Source: Catonia carolina (Eukaryota > Arthropoda > Insecta > Hemiptera > Achilidae). From it: a stretch of 64,000 nt of DNA. Shown in pieces: positions 36,935 through 47,070 of this stretch. The DNA lies in contig JAQMRL010000003.1 in the NCBI GenBank assembly GCA_035578175.1, forward strand, positions 81,355,969 through 81,419,968, read 5' to 3'. The translations under genes were made by a program, and so were the position numbers. Under the pieces are notes generated by a model. The model was not told where the DNA came from. It worked only from the letters and a program-made list of their open reading frames with translations, and did not search any database. Each line of letters starts with the position of its first letter. Position 1 is the stretch's first letter.

Positions 36935-38805
36935 GTAATTTACATAGGGAATGTAAGTAGCTTCGCTCATTTTGAAGAGATTGATTAGCAGAAAATTTTG
37001 ATATTCTTCCATTTTCTCACAACGTTGTTTAAATCTATCTGAAATATTTCATGGGTTGTTTAACATGATGTCCAGTACTCAGTTTTCAGAATTTCGATTG
37101 AAATCAAAGTTTGATGAGCTAGCTGCATCCGAAAGCTCCATCCCGTAAATCCAAATGAGTTTGAGGTTTACTGTATATGAGAAAAATTTATTTCATTTGA
37201 AAGTTGTATAGTACTGTGGACTAAATATTTATTCTACTAAGGTTCATTAAGAAAAGGTTTTGTCAATAAGATTCCAATAGAAAATGTGCAAATTATCAGA
37301 TAAATTATAAATAATATTACAGACTAATCTACGGTAAACACTTAAAAACAGAGGCGCGGCTATAGTAGTTTTATTTTGAGTACATAAAATTTTGGTTGAC
37401 CACTTTCGTGGAGATTGGCTAGTGTATTTTTAGAAAATGATTACATTTGCAAACCCACCATTACTTAACCCAAAATAGTTCTTAATGATATACCTGTTCA
37501 TGCAACTTAAACTAAAAAATGCGTTTTACGTACACATTCTTAGTTTTGCACTTAATTCATTATTATATTTTGGATGAATTTTGCATGTTCTTACTCAAAA
37601 AGTCATCCCATTATAAAATAAAATGTAGAAACTTTACAACAATAACTTACTTGGTTTCTTTAATCGCCAGCGTAGTTCACAAAAAATTAAAATAATAACA
37701 TCATTAGAAATATCACAAAAAGATTAACACATTTTTATGTTTCTACTTTCTTTCTTTACTTTTTTCTTTTAAGTTCTGTCTTGTAGTTATAAAAATAAAG
37801 TTTGATAAGGAAAAATAATAAAAGTAAAACATAAACAAGTAATGTAACAGTAAATAGAAGAATAAACGGTTTCTATAAAAAAACTTTTAGAAAATTCTTA
37901 ATTACTTATCTTCTTTTTACAAAGTAACATAACAATATTACAAAGGAACAAAACAAAAGAAAAAATTAACAGAAAAATCAAAAGAAAGGAAGTAGGAGTA
38001 TGCTGAAAAGTTAACTAACCGTCGTCTATTACAACTCTGTTGTTATGCTACTTATAACTTCATTTAAGTTAACATTTGAATGTGTAGAAATTAACATAAA
38101 ATATAACAGTGATCATTTATGTAAACGTAACATTATCCTTAGAACATTTTATGCAATTAAATAATGGTTATAACGTATGAGAAAATTTAAGGTAAAATTT
38201 AGTTATGTTAGTCCAAGGAGTTGTAGTTAAGTAGGCTTAGGTATTGTACGAAATACATGGAGTAAGGCTTTACTGTAACATAAATATCCTTGTAAGGTGT
38301 ACTCAGGTGTGAGATGAAGTGTGTTTGCAAGACAATAATAACACAATGTCGTGATGATAGCACCAACGACTGCACAACCATCCCGTAGAACATAGCACTT
38401 CCTTCCTAGTAAGGTAGACCACGCACGACTACAAAACACATAAACACACACATACTTAAGTATTGTCTTTTAGCGTCTCCGTTCTTCTGCTTCACGGAAG
38501 TCACATCCATTCATTACGACACACCTACCAACTTACATTACTATTACTTATTCTAACAATAATACTAATACTAAAACATCTACTTTTACTATTACTACTA
38601 CAATTATACTAAAACTACCACTACTACTACGAATCCATTTCATTCATAAAAGGATTTCCACTACGTGCTTATAACGTAATGACTTTTTTAATGATCACGT
38701 TATTACTATCAAATCAAATAAATTGTGCGTATTTCCTAAATAAATTATCTGTAATATTTATATCCCCAACAATTATTTATTATGTATGAATTTATTTAAA
38801 ATTAG
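36935..38805. other. AT-rich DNA, nothing recognised
   Basis: Contains small overlapping minus-strand frames at 38208-38451 without recognisable content and a degenerate trinucleotide (ACT/ATT-rich) stretch at about 38530-38635. Confidence 0.45.
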
Positions 38806-38815
38806 TTATTAACCA

Positions 38816-39140
38816 CCCATGGGTTGGTCTAAAGGTAAAATCTCCACAGTGAGTCGACTGTTTAACAGCTAATTTTCGGAGCTGAAGGTTCCTGGTTCAA
38901 ATCCTAGTAAAGGTAATTATTTTTATACGAATTTGAATACTAGACATGATTACCAATGTACTTTGATGGTTGGGGTTCAATTAAACATACCCTCTCAGGA
39001 ATAGTCGGCCTGGGTCTGTACAAAATTATACCTCGTTTACACGTCATACACATCAGCCTGATCTCATTAGTTCATGGGATTGCTTATTGTTCTGAATTGA
39101 ACAGATTGCAACATACACGCATTAGAGGGATCACCATAAA
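38816..39140 (+). mobile_element. SINE-B copy 2 with perfect 10-bp TSD
   Basis: Flanked by TTATTAACCA at 38806-38815 and 39141-39150. A perfect A box TGGTCTAAAGG (38825-38835) and a perfect B box GGTTCAAATCC (38894-38904) form an internal RNA polymerase III promoter, followed by a ~230-bp body shared with 28543-28862 and a short A-rich end. The frame at 38956-39147 is within the body and resembles the accidental frame of copy 1. Non-autonomous; it needs a partner LINE, which is not identified. Confidence 0.9.
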
Positions 39141-39389
39141 TTATTAACCAATGGATTTATTTTTATTTATCATATTTTTAACAAGGTATATGTTTTTGCG
39201 ATCAGGTTTTTTAAATATAAATACAAACTTTAAGCAAACACGATAAAAGAATAATATTGTTCTTTGAATAAAAAAAAATTAAACCCACTCGGTAGTATGT
39301 TTCAAAAAAATTTAACTTTGAACAAAAACTTCACTTAACTGTGCTCTAATACCTTCAAATATATAAAGCAGTTAAAGATAAAGATGCAG

Positions 39390-39470
39390 ATGACCAAGAT
39401 GGAGTAATAATGATGCCGATGATGGAATAATGATGCCGATTATGAGATGACAATGATTAGTAGTAAAAGT
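39390..39470. repeat. Imperfect GATG-rich tandem repeat
   Basis: ATGGAGTAATAATGATGCCG is followed by ATGGAATAATGATGCCG, a direct tandem duplication of about 18-20 bp within a GAT-rich stretch. Confidence 0.6.
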
Positions 39471-39711
39471 AGAAGAAATTAAATAAGTTAAATGATTAAT
39501 TTTGTCGAGGAGGTTGTTTGAGAAATGATTTTGAAGCTTTTATTTTTATTTTTTAATGTTTCTCACTACAGTATTTACTATCTTCTTTTATGAAGAGCCG
39601 GTTTAGATCGTTGTGAACTATATCATTTTTAATTTATATGTTATTTTATTTTGAAAATTTATTTTATATATTTATTTGGTTTCCATAAATTAAAAAGAAT
39701 CTAATTTTTGC

Positions 39712-40103
39712 CCATAACAGACAGGTGGATTGTCAAATGATTTATACTCAGTCTGTTAGTTGCCGGGCTAAAATAAACAGTTCTGTTTCTTATCACATGG
39801 TCAGCCAATTAAATGACTGAATCATTTAAGAACAGAAGAGGTAGAGGTGTAAATGACACTAATCAGAGTTATCCCCTCTGAAAGTAATGAATTTCATTAT
39901 ACAGCCAGACCCTGTGGTGAATGAAGTGAAGGTGTCATTTGCAGAGTGGAAAATATGTGCTTTTCAGAGAGCCCGGCATGCTATGAGCGTACTTTTCCAC
40001 TCAGTGAGGAAGGCAATAGTAGACCACCTCACTCCTCATTTTACTTAGTAAAACCTCTACAGGTTGAAACCAGCCTTTCGGCTGATCACTTAAACAAAAA
40101 ATT
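39712..40103 (+). mobile_element. SINE-A copy 3
   Basis: Runs from CCATAACAGACAGGTGGATT to AGCCTTTCGGCTGATCACTT and an A-rich tail. It is almost identical to copy 4 over long internal stretches, so both are recent members of the same subfamily. The central GAATGAAGTGAAGGTGTCAT and GTGCTTTTCAGAGAGCCCGG blocks are intact. The target-site duplication is not clear. Confidence 0.9.
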
Positions 40104-40339
40104 TTAAGAATGAAAATTTAATATGGCATTTAAAATATCCATAAAAAACATAACTGACACTTTATACCCATATTGATTGATTTATGAATGTTTTAAAGGA
40201 AGTTCTTAACGTATCACGTCAAGAATATAAGATAGATTCAAATCTAGAGGTTTTCGAAATAAACAGTGTTAAGTATAATATAAGAGACAAACATAATTAT
40301 TAAAGACAAATTAAAAAAAACATAAAATTTAAAAATACA

Positions 40340-40515
40340 AACAGTATCTCTTTTCTTGAAAATGACGTCTTGTAGCCTAGGTGGGCTCCATTTTGCGCAA
40401 ACATTTCTGCAGTCTCTTAGTTGCATTGTGCATGATTTGAAGTAACATTTCAGCAGGAATTTTGGCAGTTGATTTTTGGATCTTAGCTTTAAAATTTTCC
40501 ATTGCAGCACGATTT
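40340..40515 (-). pseudogene. Tc1/mariner-type transposase C-terminus, copy 1
   Basis: The minus strand reads ENFKAKIQKSTAKIPAEMLL, QIMHNATKRLQKCLRKM, a stop, then HFQEK. The order (LK..I....AxIxxEML..IM.N...RLQxC....G.H) matches the C-terminal end of Tc1/mariner-type DDE transposases. It is paired with a diverged second copy at 40689-40925 on the opposite strand, about 75% alike by eye. The catalytic residues are not part of this fragment. Confidence 0.6.
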
Positions 40516-40688
40516 TTCGAAATTGGCGCACAGCAGCCATCGATATTCGTCTGTGTGAGACGTTGACCTCGTTGAAACCAACCGTTGTTATAATTTGTGA
40601 AAATATCTGTAGTTTTTACGCAACAAAGGTTTCCAGTATGGCGCCGTACCGATTCTAATGTGTAAGTTCAAAAAATGGTGACATTCCA

Positions 40689-40925
40689 TGGCCTAACAGA
40701 TCCCTTGATCTCTCCGCGTACGATTTATTCTGTCGGGGGTCACCTTAAAAGCAACGTTTATCTTAAACGACCTGCTACAACAGATGAATTGAAAGCTGAG
40801 ATCTAAGAAGCATTTGCTAAAATTCTTGGTAAAATAATACTTCGATCCATGCACAATGTAATTAAGAGACTGCAGGAATATTAGTGCAGAAACCTGCACT
40901 CACCTGCAAAATGTCATCTTCAAGA
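40689..40925 (+). pseudogene. Tc1/mariner-type transposase C-terminus, copy 2
   Basis: The plus strand reads WP, stop-adjacent RSLDLSP, GGHLKSNVYLKRPATTDELK, AEI, stop, EAFAKI, then MHNVIKRLQEY and CHLQEI. RSxDLSP corresponds to the block carrying the third catalytic aspartate, followed by the LKxxVY...T..ELK region typical of mariner-type transposases. It lies head to head with copy 1 (the C-termini point outward), giving an interrupted inverted repeat of about 600 bp. Degraded by stops and frameshifts. Confidence 0.65.
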
Positions 40926-41081
40926 AATAAATTTATTGAGAAATTTTTTTCATAATATTTTATTAATCAAATCCCGTTTCTCTGAATCACCTGTACTTAT
41001 ATAATTATATTAAAAAATCTACCTTTCTAAGATTACTATGCAACTTAATCTTAAAGAAAATATTTTCTACACAAAATAGAT

Positions 41082-41155
41082 CTACTATTTAACTTGTTTT
41101 CGTACAATCTTAACAGAAATGATAAAGAAAAATAGGAAAAGAAGTTAAATAGTAG
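41082..41155. repeat. Perfect 14-bp inverted repeat
   Basis: CTACTATTTAACTT (41082-41095) and its exact complement AAGTTAAATAGTAG (41142-41155) are separated by 46 nt. The loop does not extend the stem, so a precursor microRNA is not supported. Confidence 0.7.
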
Positions 41156-41170
41156 AATAGTGTTGTTATT

Positions 41171-41198
41171 ATTGTATAGTATTTTAATACTATACAAT
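41171..41198. repeat. Perfect 13-bp palindromic hairpin
   Basis: ATTGTATAGTATT, two T, AATACTATACAAT. The outer TTATT/AATAA words can extend the stem with a small bulge (41166-41207). It starts only 16 bp after the preceding inverted repeat. Confidence 0.75.
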
Positions 41199-41209
41199 TC
41201 AATAATAAG

Positions 41210-41850
41210 GGGATCAATCATAACTAAGACATATTTTTCCGGAAGTGAAATAATTTTAAAGAAAAGATAAAAATCTTTGTATCCTCCTATTATGACACCT
41301 TAGTGGTTAAATGAGGCGTGACCAAATGAATTGTAAAGTGTGTGTTTGTGCAAAGACAGACCACGTGACTACCCTACTATGAATAAGAATGAATGAAGAA
41401 GTAGTACATAGTATAGTACAAAATAGTATGCGGAAACAGTGACGTAAGGACGGAAGCAGGACGACCTTGGCGTAAGAAGTGAACCTTTCTTTCAACTCCA
41501 TGGGTTGCTTGGCCTTTTATTATTTTAATACATATTTCCTTCTCTTTCTTCGTCATTCAAAAAGAAGTCTTTTCAGCTGGTGTCTGACGTAAGAAACCAC
41601 CTATCATCCCCACTATTAACCAACTAAAAAACATATTTTAACTACCATTCATTGAGTATAACCCAAACTAAAAACACAGTTTCTTAATTCTCTTACATTC
41701 TTTATTGAGTAAACATATATTTTGACACATAGTTTTTTCTCAACTTTTTATACAGTGGGCTTAACTTTAAAAATTATGACATTTAAATAACTATCCCATT
41801 GATATTAAGCCCTCGGTTAGTTTTTAATGATCAGAAAAAACTGCTCCTGG
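41210..41850. other. No recognised feature; CRE-like words
   Basis: TGACGTAA occurs at about 41433 and 41586; the longer TGACGTAAGAAACC at 41586 recurs exactly, on the other strand, at about 51744-51757. The 64-codon minus frame at 41307-41501 is unrecognised. Confidence 0.35.
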
Positions 41851-41854
41851 CTCG

Positions 41855-42080
41855 TCGTCATCATTATCATCATCATCCTCTTTAATACTCTTCCAAGATT
41901 TCTTGGGCCGGGCTCAACTCAACTCCTCTCTCTCTCAAGCGCTATCCCATCTCTCCGCCACTACTCTCTTGGTATCGCATCTTTTTCCTAATTCATTCAT
42001 AATTAACCAATCACTTCACTCTTGATCTGCCGATTGGTCATTTTCTCTCCAGTTTTTAGAGATCAACGCAACTATCTTCT
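41855..42080 (-). mobile_element. LINE 3' end with GAT-rich tail (decayed)
   Basis: The minus strand carries GRSRVK, then after stops QPKKSWKSIKEDDDD and a run of GAT/GAC codons. It parallels the better preserved fragment at 54990-55420 (GRPRLK ... KKLGKRI) and ends in a GAT-rich simple repeat, a common LINE 3' feature. Strongly decayed. Confidence 0.5.
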
Positions 42081-42599
42081 ACGCCAGGTTCAATTTCCGG
42101 TCAGATGTTTCAAATTCACACGCGTTTGGCATGGTGACCGGCTCACAGCGAGAAATCAAAAAAACCACTAGGTATTCACATTTTTGTTACATTCGCGTAA
42201 GAAAAACTCCAGATAATTTCAACGATTAAATTAAAGAAACCTAAAAAAATTGTTTAATTTTTAGCATTTTGAATGAATATAATGCATCTTTTATTCGAAG
42301 ATATTTGGATAATAAATGTACTCAATGTAATTTAAATGAAGTGTTTAGTGGGTCAGAGATCCAGAATCATAACCTTTAAGATATAATTTAGTTAATTGAA
42401 AGACAATGACCAAAAATACAAATTACAATAGAATTTTTAGATCTACAGAAATTAATGTTCTATATAATATTTATCCCTTGCATACATAGACCTATACTTG
42501 AAGTAGATTACCGAAATTACGATCTTGAATAAATTTGAAACAGAATGGTTAAGTTGATAATAAGAACATCTGTTTTCATGTTCATTGTGGAAAATGTTA

Positions 42600-42895
42600 G
42601 TGCATAAACTAAAAAAGGGGCCGCCTTAGGTTGTCAAGAGAAAGAGGGGGTAGATAAAGAGACTTAATGAGCGTACGTTAAGCATTTTGATCAGTTGAGC
42701 AGTTGAGCAGCATATGACAGACAGTCTGATATAAGGACAAGGTCCAAAGGATACGATTAGGGAACTCCGTCAGAGTTGCTTGTATCGCTGCCAGTTGTCC
42801 TGGCAGATGGCATATCCCACCCTTCAAGCTACTCGACTAGTAGTCAGACCCCTGGAACGTTGGTTCCCGCTAATCCAATCCCGATGCCACTTTTT
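42600..42895. other. Less AT-rich segment, unidentified
   Basis: Composition is more balanced than its neighbours and contains a short tandem CAGTTGAGCAGTTGAGCAG (about 42692-42710). No open frame or known motif. It may be an old repeat. Confidence 0.3.
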
Positions 42896-43519
42896 CTTTT
42901 CTAAATAAAAACTATAACTACGGAACTATAACTACTGCCCGTTTGATGAAGAAGGGTGGTTCAACCTTTGTTAAATTGCTGATAAGGGGAATCTATTTTT
43001 TACCACAAAGACTCTTATAATAGTTCTGCCATTAAAACTACAATAGCGTACCACAAAACAAACTATCTTAAATTTATAATCATCCTTTTTATTTAAAAGT
43101 AGATAAAAAAATTAATAAATTAATTCAAAAAACCATTAAGCCTATTTCGTTTTATATCATTCCGATTAAAAACCTAAATCTTTTTCTTTTTTTAAGAAAT
43201 ATTCTTGATAAATAAATTGTATTTATTAAGGAATGATGCTAAAATAATGAAAAGGTTGTAGAACCCAGTTCCACTGTCTACTAACCAACAGGCCGGTAAA
43301 AATACACAAGAAGAAATTTTTATTTAAATTTGAACGTCCTCGATTACTTACTTATTTAACTTTAATCATTTGACATTTGATCACCTAGAGAGCTGAAATT
43401 CAGGAGTTTGTCCTTAAGTTGTTGAAATAATACTAAAGTATTTACATTCTGATCATTTAAACGTTAGGATGGATCGTTCTTTCTTTAAAGTCTAACGGAT
43501 TTGTACAATAATTTTAATG

Positions 43520-43622
43520 CAGACGATGAAATCTAAAAAATTTCCAATTTAATCGGTAATCGAACCCGAGACACCTGGAGTAGAAGCCAGTTGTGCTGAC
43601 CACTTTACTACAGCCAAAACGA
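43520..43622 (-). mobile_element. SINE-D copy 3 (head only)
   Basis: The minus strand reads AAGTGGTCAGCACAACTGGC, TTCTACTCCAGGTGTCTCGG and GTTCGATTACCGATT. It aligns with the head of copy 2 (GCGGTCAGCGCAACTGGATT ... GGTTTGATTCCCGAT). The body beyond the B box is not recognisable. Confidence 0.6.
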
Positions 43623-43624
43623 GG

Positions 43625-44765
43625 GCGAACAATCTGAAGCTTCACATATTATTACTACACCTTTCCGAAGAATCCTAAATATTTTTTTAATTTTATTATT
43701 ATTTATTTACAATTTTCAAGATTATACATGGTAGTGTAAACATTACAACTAATAACTTTATTACGTATTAAAAAAATAATCCTTTTTTATAAAGAAGAAT
43801 TCCAAAATGTGTAGCAGTAATACTCTTTCTCTTTATTTCCTTTTTTGTTCTAATTTTGACTAAATTTAATAAATAATTAATTAAAACATTATACAAAATT
43901 ATTAATTACACTTAGAAATAATATAACAGACTTATAAATCGGCAATCATATTCTCCAAGAAGTGATGGCCTACGTAAGAAAAGTAAACCACTGACATTTT
44001 CAGCACTTGCTCTTGAGGGTTAAAAATGGGATCATTAAACATTAGCATTAAATATTTCATTAAATATTATTTTTGTATCTTTCCAAATAGTAGCTGTTCT
44101 AAAAATCAGGATTAGTACTTTTAAAACCATTCTTATAAAGAGTAAAAGGTAAGTTGAAACAGGGAAATAGGGAAAATTATAAAAAAATATTTTAATGCGT
44201 TCCTTCCGAGGCAACTTTTTTATTACTTTACAAGCAATCACAAGTAAAGAAATTTTTTTTACAAAAATAAGTAAGCTGAAGAATTAAAAAAGAAATCAAA
44301 TAAATTTGTATTTGGAAACAAAATAAATTGAATGTTGGATCAGTGTTTCTTAATAAACTAAATCACGAAGAATATATATAATATAATAATTATAATATTA
44401 CAATGTACAACAACAAAATATGTTTAGCGTCTTGTTTATTTCATGTTAACATGACCACTAACATGAAAAAAACAGCACCGTTAGAATAATTCTGTTTTGT
44501 ATCATTCTAAGTAAGGCCGAGTAGGAGTCAGAAGGTTATTCAGAAAAATAACGTAAAACAGGACATAAAAATGGAATTTTTTGAACTACAAAGTAAAATA
44601 AATAGCTGCTATAGCATTATAATTTGCCGCTATAAACAAAATATTTGACGTTAGTAATTTGAGGAAAGACATTTTTCATTGAAACTAACGGTTCATCAAT
44701 CAATTAATGACAGTTTTTCTATCAAACATAAAGAAAAATTACTAATAATGTGTACTTTAATACAA
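43625..44765. other. AT-rich DNA, nothing recognised
   Basis: Highly A+T-rich, no motif; the minus frame at 44035-44241 is unrecognised. Confidence 0.5.
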
Positions 44766-44782
44766 AAAATATTGTATATATT

Positions 44783-45172
44783 GTTGTTGTTTAGGTCATC
44801 AGCCAAAAGGCTGGTTTGAACCTGTAGAGGTTTTACTAAGTAAAATGAGGAGTGAGGTGGTCTACTATTGCCTTCCTCACTGAGTGGAAAAGTACGCTTA
44901 TAGCATGCCGGGCTCTCTGAAAAGCACATATTTTCCACTCTGCAAATGACACCTTCACTTCATTCACCACAGGGTCTGGCTGTATAATGAAATTCATTAC
45001 TTTCAGAGGGGATAACTCTGATTAGTGTCATTTACACCTCTACCTCTTCTGTTCTTAAATGATTCAGTCATTTAATTGGCTGACCATGTGATAAGAAACG
45101 GAACTATTTATTTTAGCCCTGCAACTAACAGATTGAATGTAAATAATTTGACACTCCACCTGTCTGTTATGG
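44783..45172 (-). mobile_element. SINE-A copy 4 with 16-bp TSD
   Basis: Bracketed by AAA(T/A)ATTGTATATATT at 44767-44782 and 45173-45188, one mismatch in 16. This sets the element boundaries: on the minus strand it starts CCATAACAGACAGGTGGAGT and ends with AGCCTTTTGGCTGATGACCT followed by AAACAACAACA. The AGCC-loop-GGCT hairpin near the 3' end is perfect. The 80-codon minus frame at 44696-44938 is internal and not a gene. The element is a non-autonomous retrotransposon by these criteria, although its origin (tRNA, 5S or 7SL) is not evident. Confidence 0.9.
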
Positions 45173-45467
45173 AAAAATTGTATATATTATATAATAATTT
45201 TAATAAATTAAAAGAGTGCACACCAAAATAAAATGAAAATTTATCCTCGTAAATATTTATGCATTTTATTCTTAACTTCTGAACTCGTTTTGCAAATTTA
45301 AATTCATTTTGTAAAAATTAGACGAAAGTGTTATCAATATTCCATTATGTTATTACAGGATTTATAAATCTTACTTAACTAATATTTATTTACTGGTTTC
45401 GCTTTTCAGTTTAAATGAGGATTATATTTTCTATCTTTTCGTCTGTATGTATATTCGTTGGTTTCCC

Positions 45468-45522
45468 ATAACCTCAAAATTATTTAAATGATTTCATGAT
45501 AACCTCAAAATTATTTAAATGA
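45468..45522. repeat. Short tandem duplication, 31-bp period
   Basis: ATAACCTCAAAATTATTTAA and the following ATGA occur at 45468-45491 and again at 45499-45522 without change. Confidence 0.85.
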
Positions 45523-45644
45523 ATGGTATTATTGTTAAAACATGCAAAGTAGTATTTCCAAACCGTTCACGGATACTTTTATTAAAAAAATAGTTTTCAT
45601 TAAAATTGTGGATGGCATTTCTTAATTACTTCAGGAAAAAATTA

Positions 45645-46010
45645 CCTTCTAATCTCCTTCTCATCCCACCTCTTCTTTTTCTCCGCTTTTTCCTTTTTCT
45701 TCATGTTCTTTTACTTCCTCTTATTCTCCACCTCCTCCTTCTTCTTCCTCCACTTCCTCTTCTTCGTCCTCTTGTTCTTTGTTCTCTTCTTTTTATGCTG
45801 CTTTGTCCTTCTTTTCCTCCTTCTTCCCCTCTTTCTTCTTCGTCATCTTCCAACTTAGTCCTCTTTTTCTTCTCCTTCTTCCTCCTGTTGTTCTTCGCCT
45901 TCTTCTTCTCCTTCTTCTTCCTCCCTCTCCTTCGTCCTCTTCTTCTTCTCCTTTGTTCCTTCTTTTCCCGTTTTTTCCTTTTCTTCTTCGTCATCTTCAT
46001 TTTCTACTTA
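45645..46010. repeat. Polypyrimidine/polypurine tract
   Basis: About 360 bp of almost pure CTT/CCT/TTC on the plus strand. The open frames across it (45606-46109 and 45779-46015 on +, 45701-46000 on -) are products of the simple sequence and not genes. Such strand-asymmetric tracts can form triplex (H-) DNA. The minus-strand GAA/GGA composition resembles the GAA-rich tails of LINE ends elsewhere in the window, and an RTE-like C-terminus ends about 240 bp to the right in matching orientation. Confidence 0.9.
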
Positions 46011-46244
46011 TCTAATCGACCTCACAGAAAGGCTGTGGAGCCCCTTCCTGGACCCATTTTTCCAAAGTTCTATATTTTTATACCTTCATCCATTTGTTCT
46101 AAAACGTAGAACTATTACAGTTGGCAATCGTTTTATTGACATCCATTCAATATAAGCGCACTGGTTGTAATTTTCCTGCTGGATATGTTGCAGTAGAAAA
46201 ATACATTTTTTTTAAAACCACACTGGATCACTTAAGTTAGTTTA

Positions 46245-46545
46245 ACATTTATTTAGTCTTACGTTGTTTTCTTTTCTCCCAGTAGGCCCTCATTCTAAGC
46301 GATCGGACCAGTCTCACTTCATCTGATACGACACTCGTTTTATATTGTTTAGTTGGAGGAGGTGCAAATTTAAAGCTTTTAATGATGTTTAATTTTTCGG
46401 ATTTATTTTGAAGGTCTTCAATTTTTAATCCCATCTCCTCCAGATCTTCATTTATTTCTCTCATCCATACCGGTTTGAGAGCAAGTCCACAACAGAAATT
46501 CAATATTTGTTTGACATATCTATTTTCTGGTAATTTCTAATAAAA
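46245..46545 (-). mobile_element. RTE-like LINE C-terminus, open frame
   Basis: The minus strand is open from about 46545 to TAA at 46249-46251. It reads KLPENRYVKQILNFCCG, VWMREINEDLEEMGLKIEDL and finally VRSLRMRAYWEKRKQRKTK. This is the RMxxxRLxKQI, WxxEVxxDLExxxI and SxRMRxYWExRK ending of RTE-like endonuclease-reverse transcriptases. About 95 codons without a stop make it the best preserved RTE-like end here. The catalytic domains are absent. Confidence 0.8.
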
Positions 46546-46549
46546 TACA

Positions 46550-47065
46550 TTTATAATATATCTATACATATTTTACTATTTTATATGTTACTAAAATCAT
46601 ACTTAACTAATTAAAATTCATCGACAGAATCCATATTTAGGAAAAAATTAAAAACGTATACTGATTAACAATTAAGTTCTTGAATTGACATGAAGTTTAT
46701 TGAATACATCGGTTATACTTTAGCGTCAAGCGAAAATGATGGATTGACAGATATTAAGTGAAGTGAATGCTATAATATCTCGTACATTAACAGAGTTTTG
46801 TATCATATATGATGGTGGATACATTGTAAGCTATTTATTTAGTGTGTTTATTGAACAAACAATTTCATATTTATGCGCGTATTATCTCTAAACAAACCGC
46901 TGTTTAATTTAAATCCAATTTATTTATTATTGTAAATTCATTGCGTTCAAAAAATTACATTATAACAATTCAAAAATTATTTGATAATTTTTTCTAATAA
47001 TTTGCCTAAATATTTAAATATTTGCTTAAATAATTTTTTTATGATATAAATTAACATTGTTGATA
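46550..47065. other. AT-rich DNA, nothing recognised
   Basis: No motif or repeat was found between the LINE end and the mariner left inverted repeat. Confidence 0.5.
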
Positions 47066-47070
47066 AAATA

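Noticed and set aside
36872..37170. Possible pogo-type transposon (TCCGAA words, weak helix-like translation)
   Set aside because: No transposase motif could be aligned and only one inverted repeat pair was seen.
41082..41155. Precursor microRNA
   Set aside because: The stem is only 14 bp and the 46-nt loop does not pair further.
45606..46109. 167-codon open frame rich in leucine, serine and phenylalanine
   Set aside because: It translates a simple polypyrimidine tract; the opposite strand and another frame are open for the same reason.
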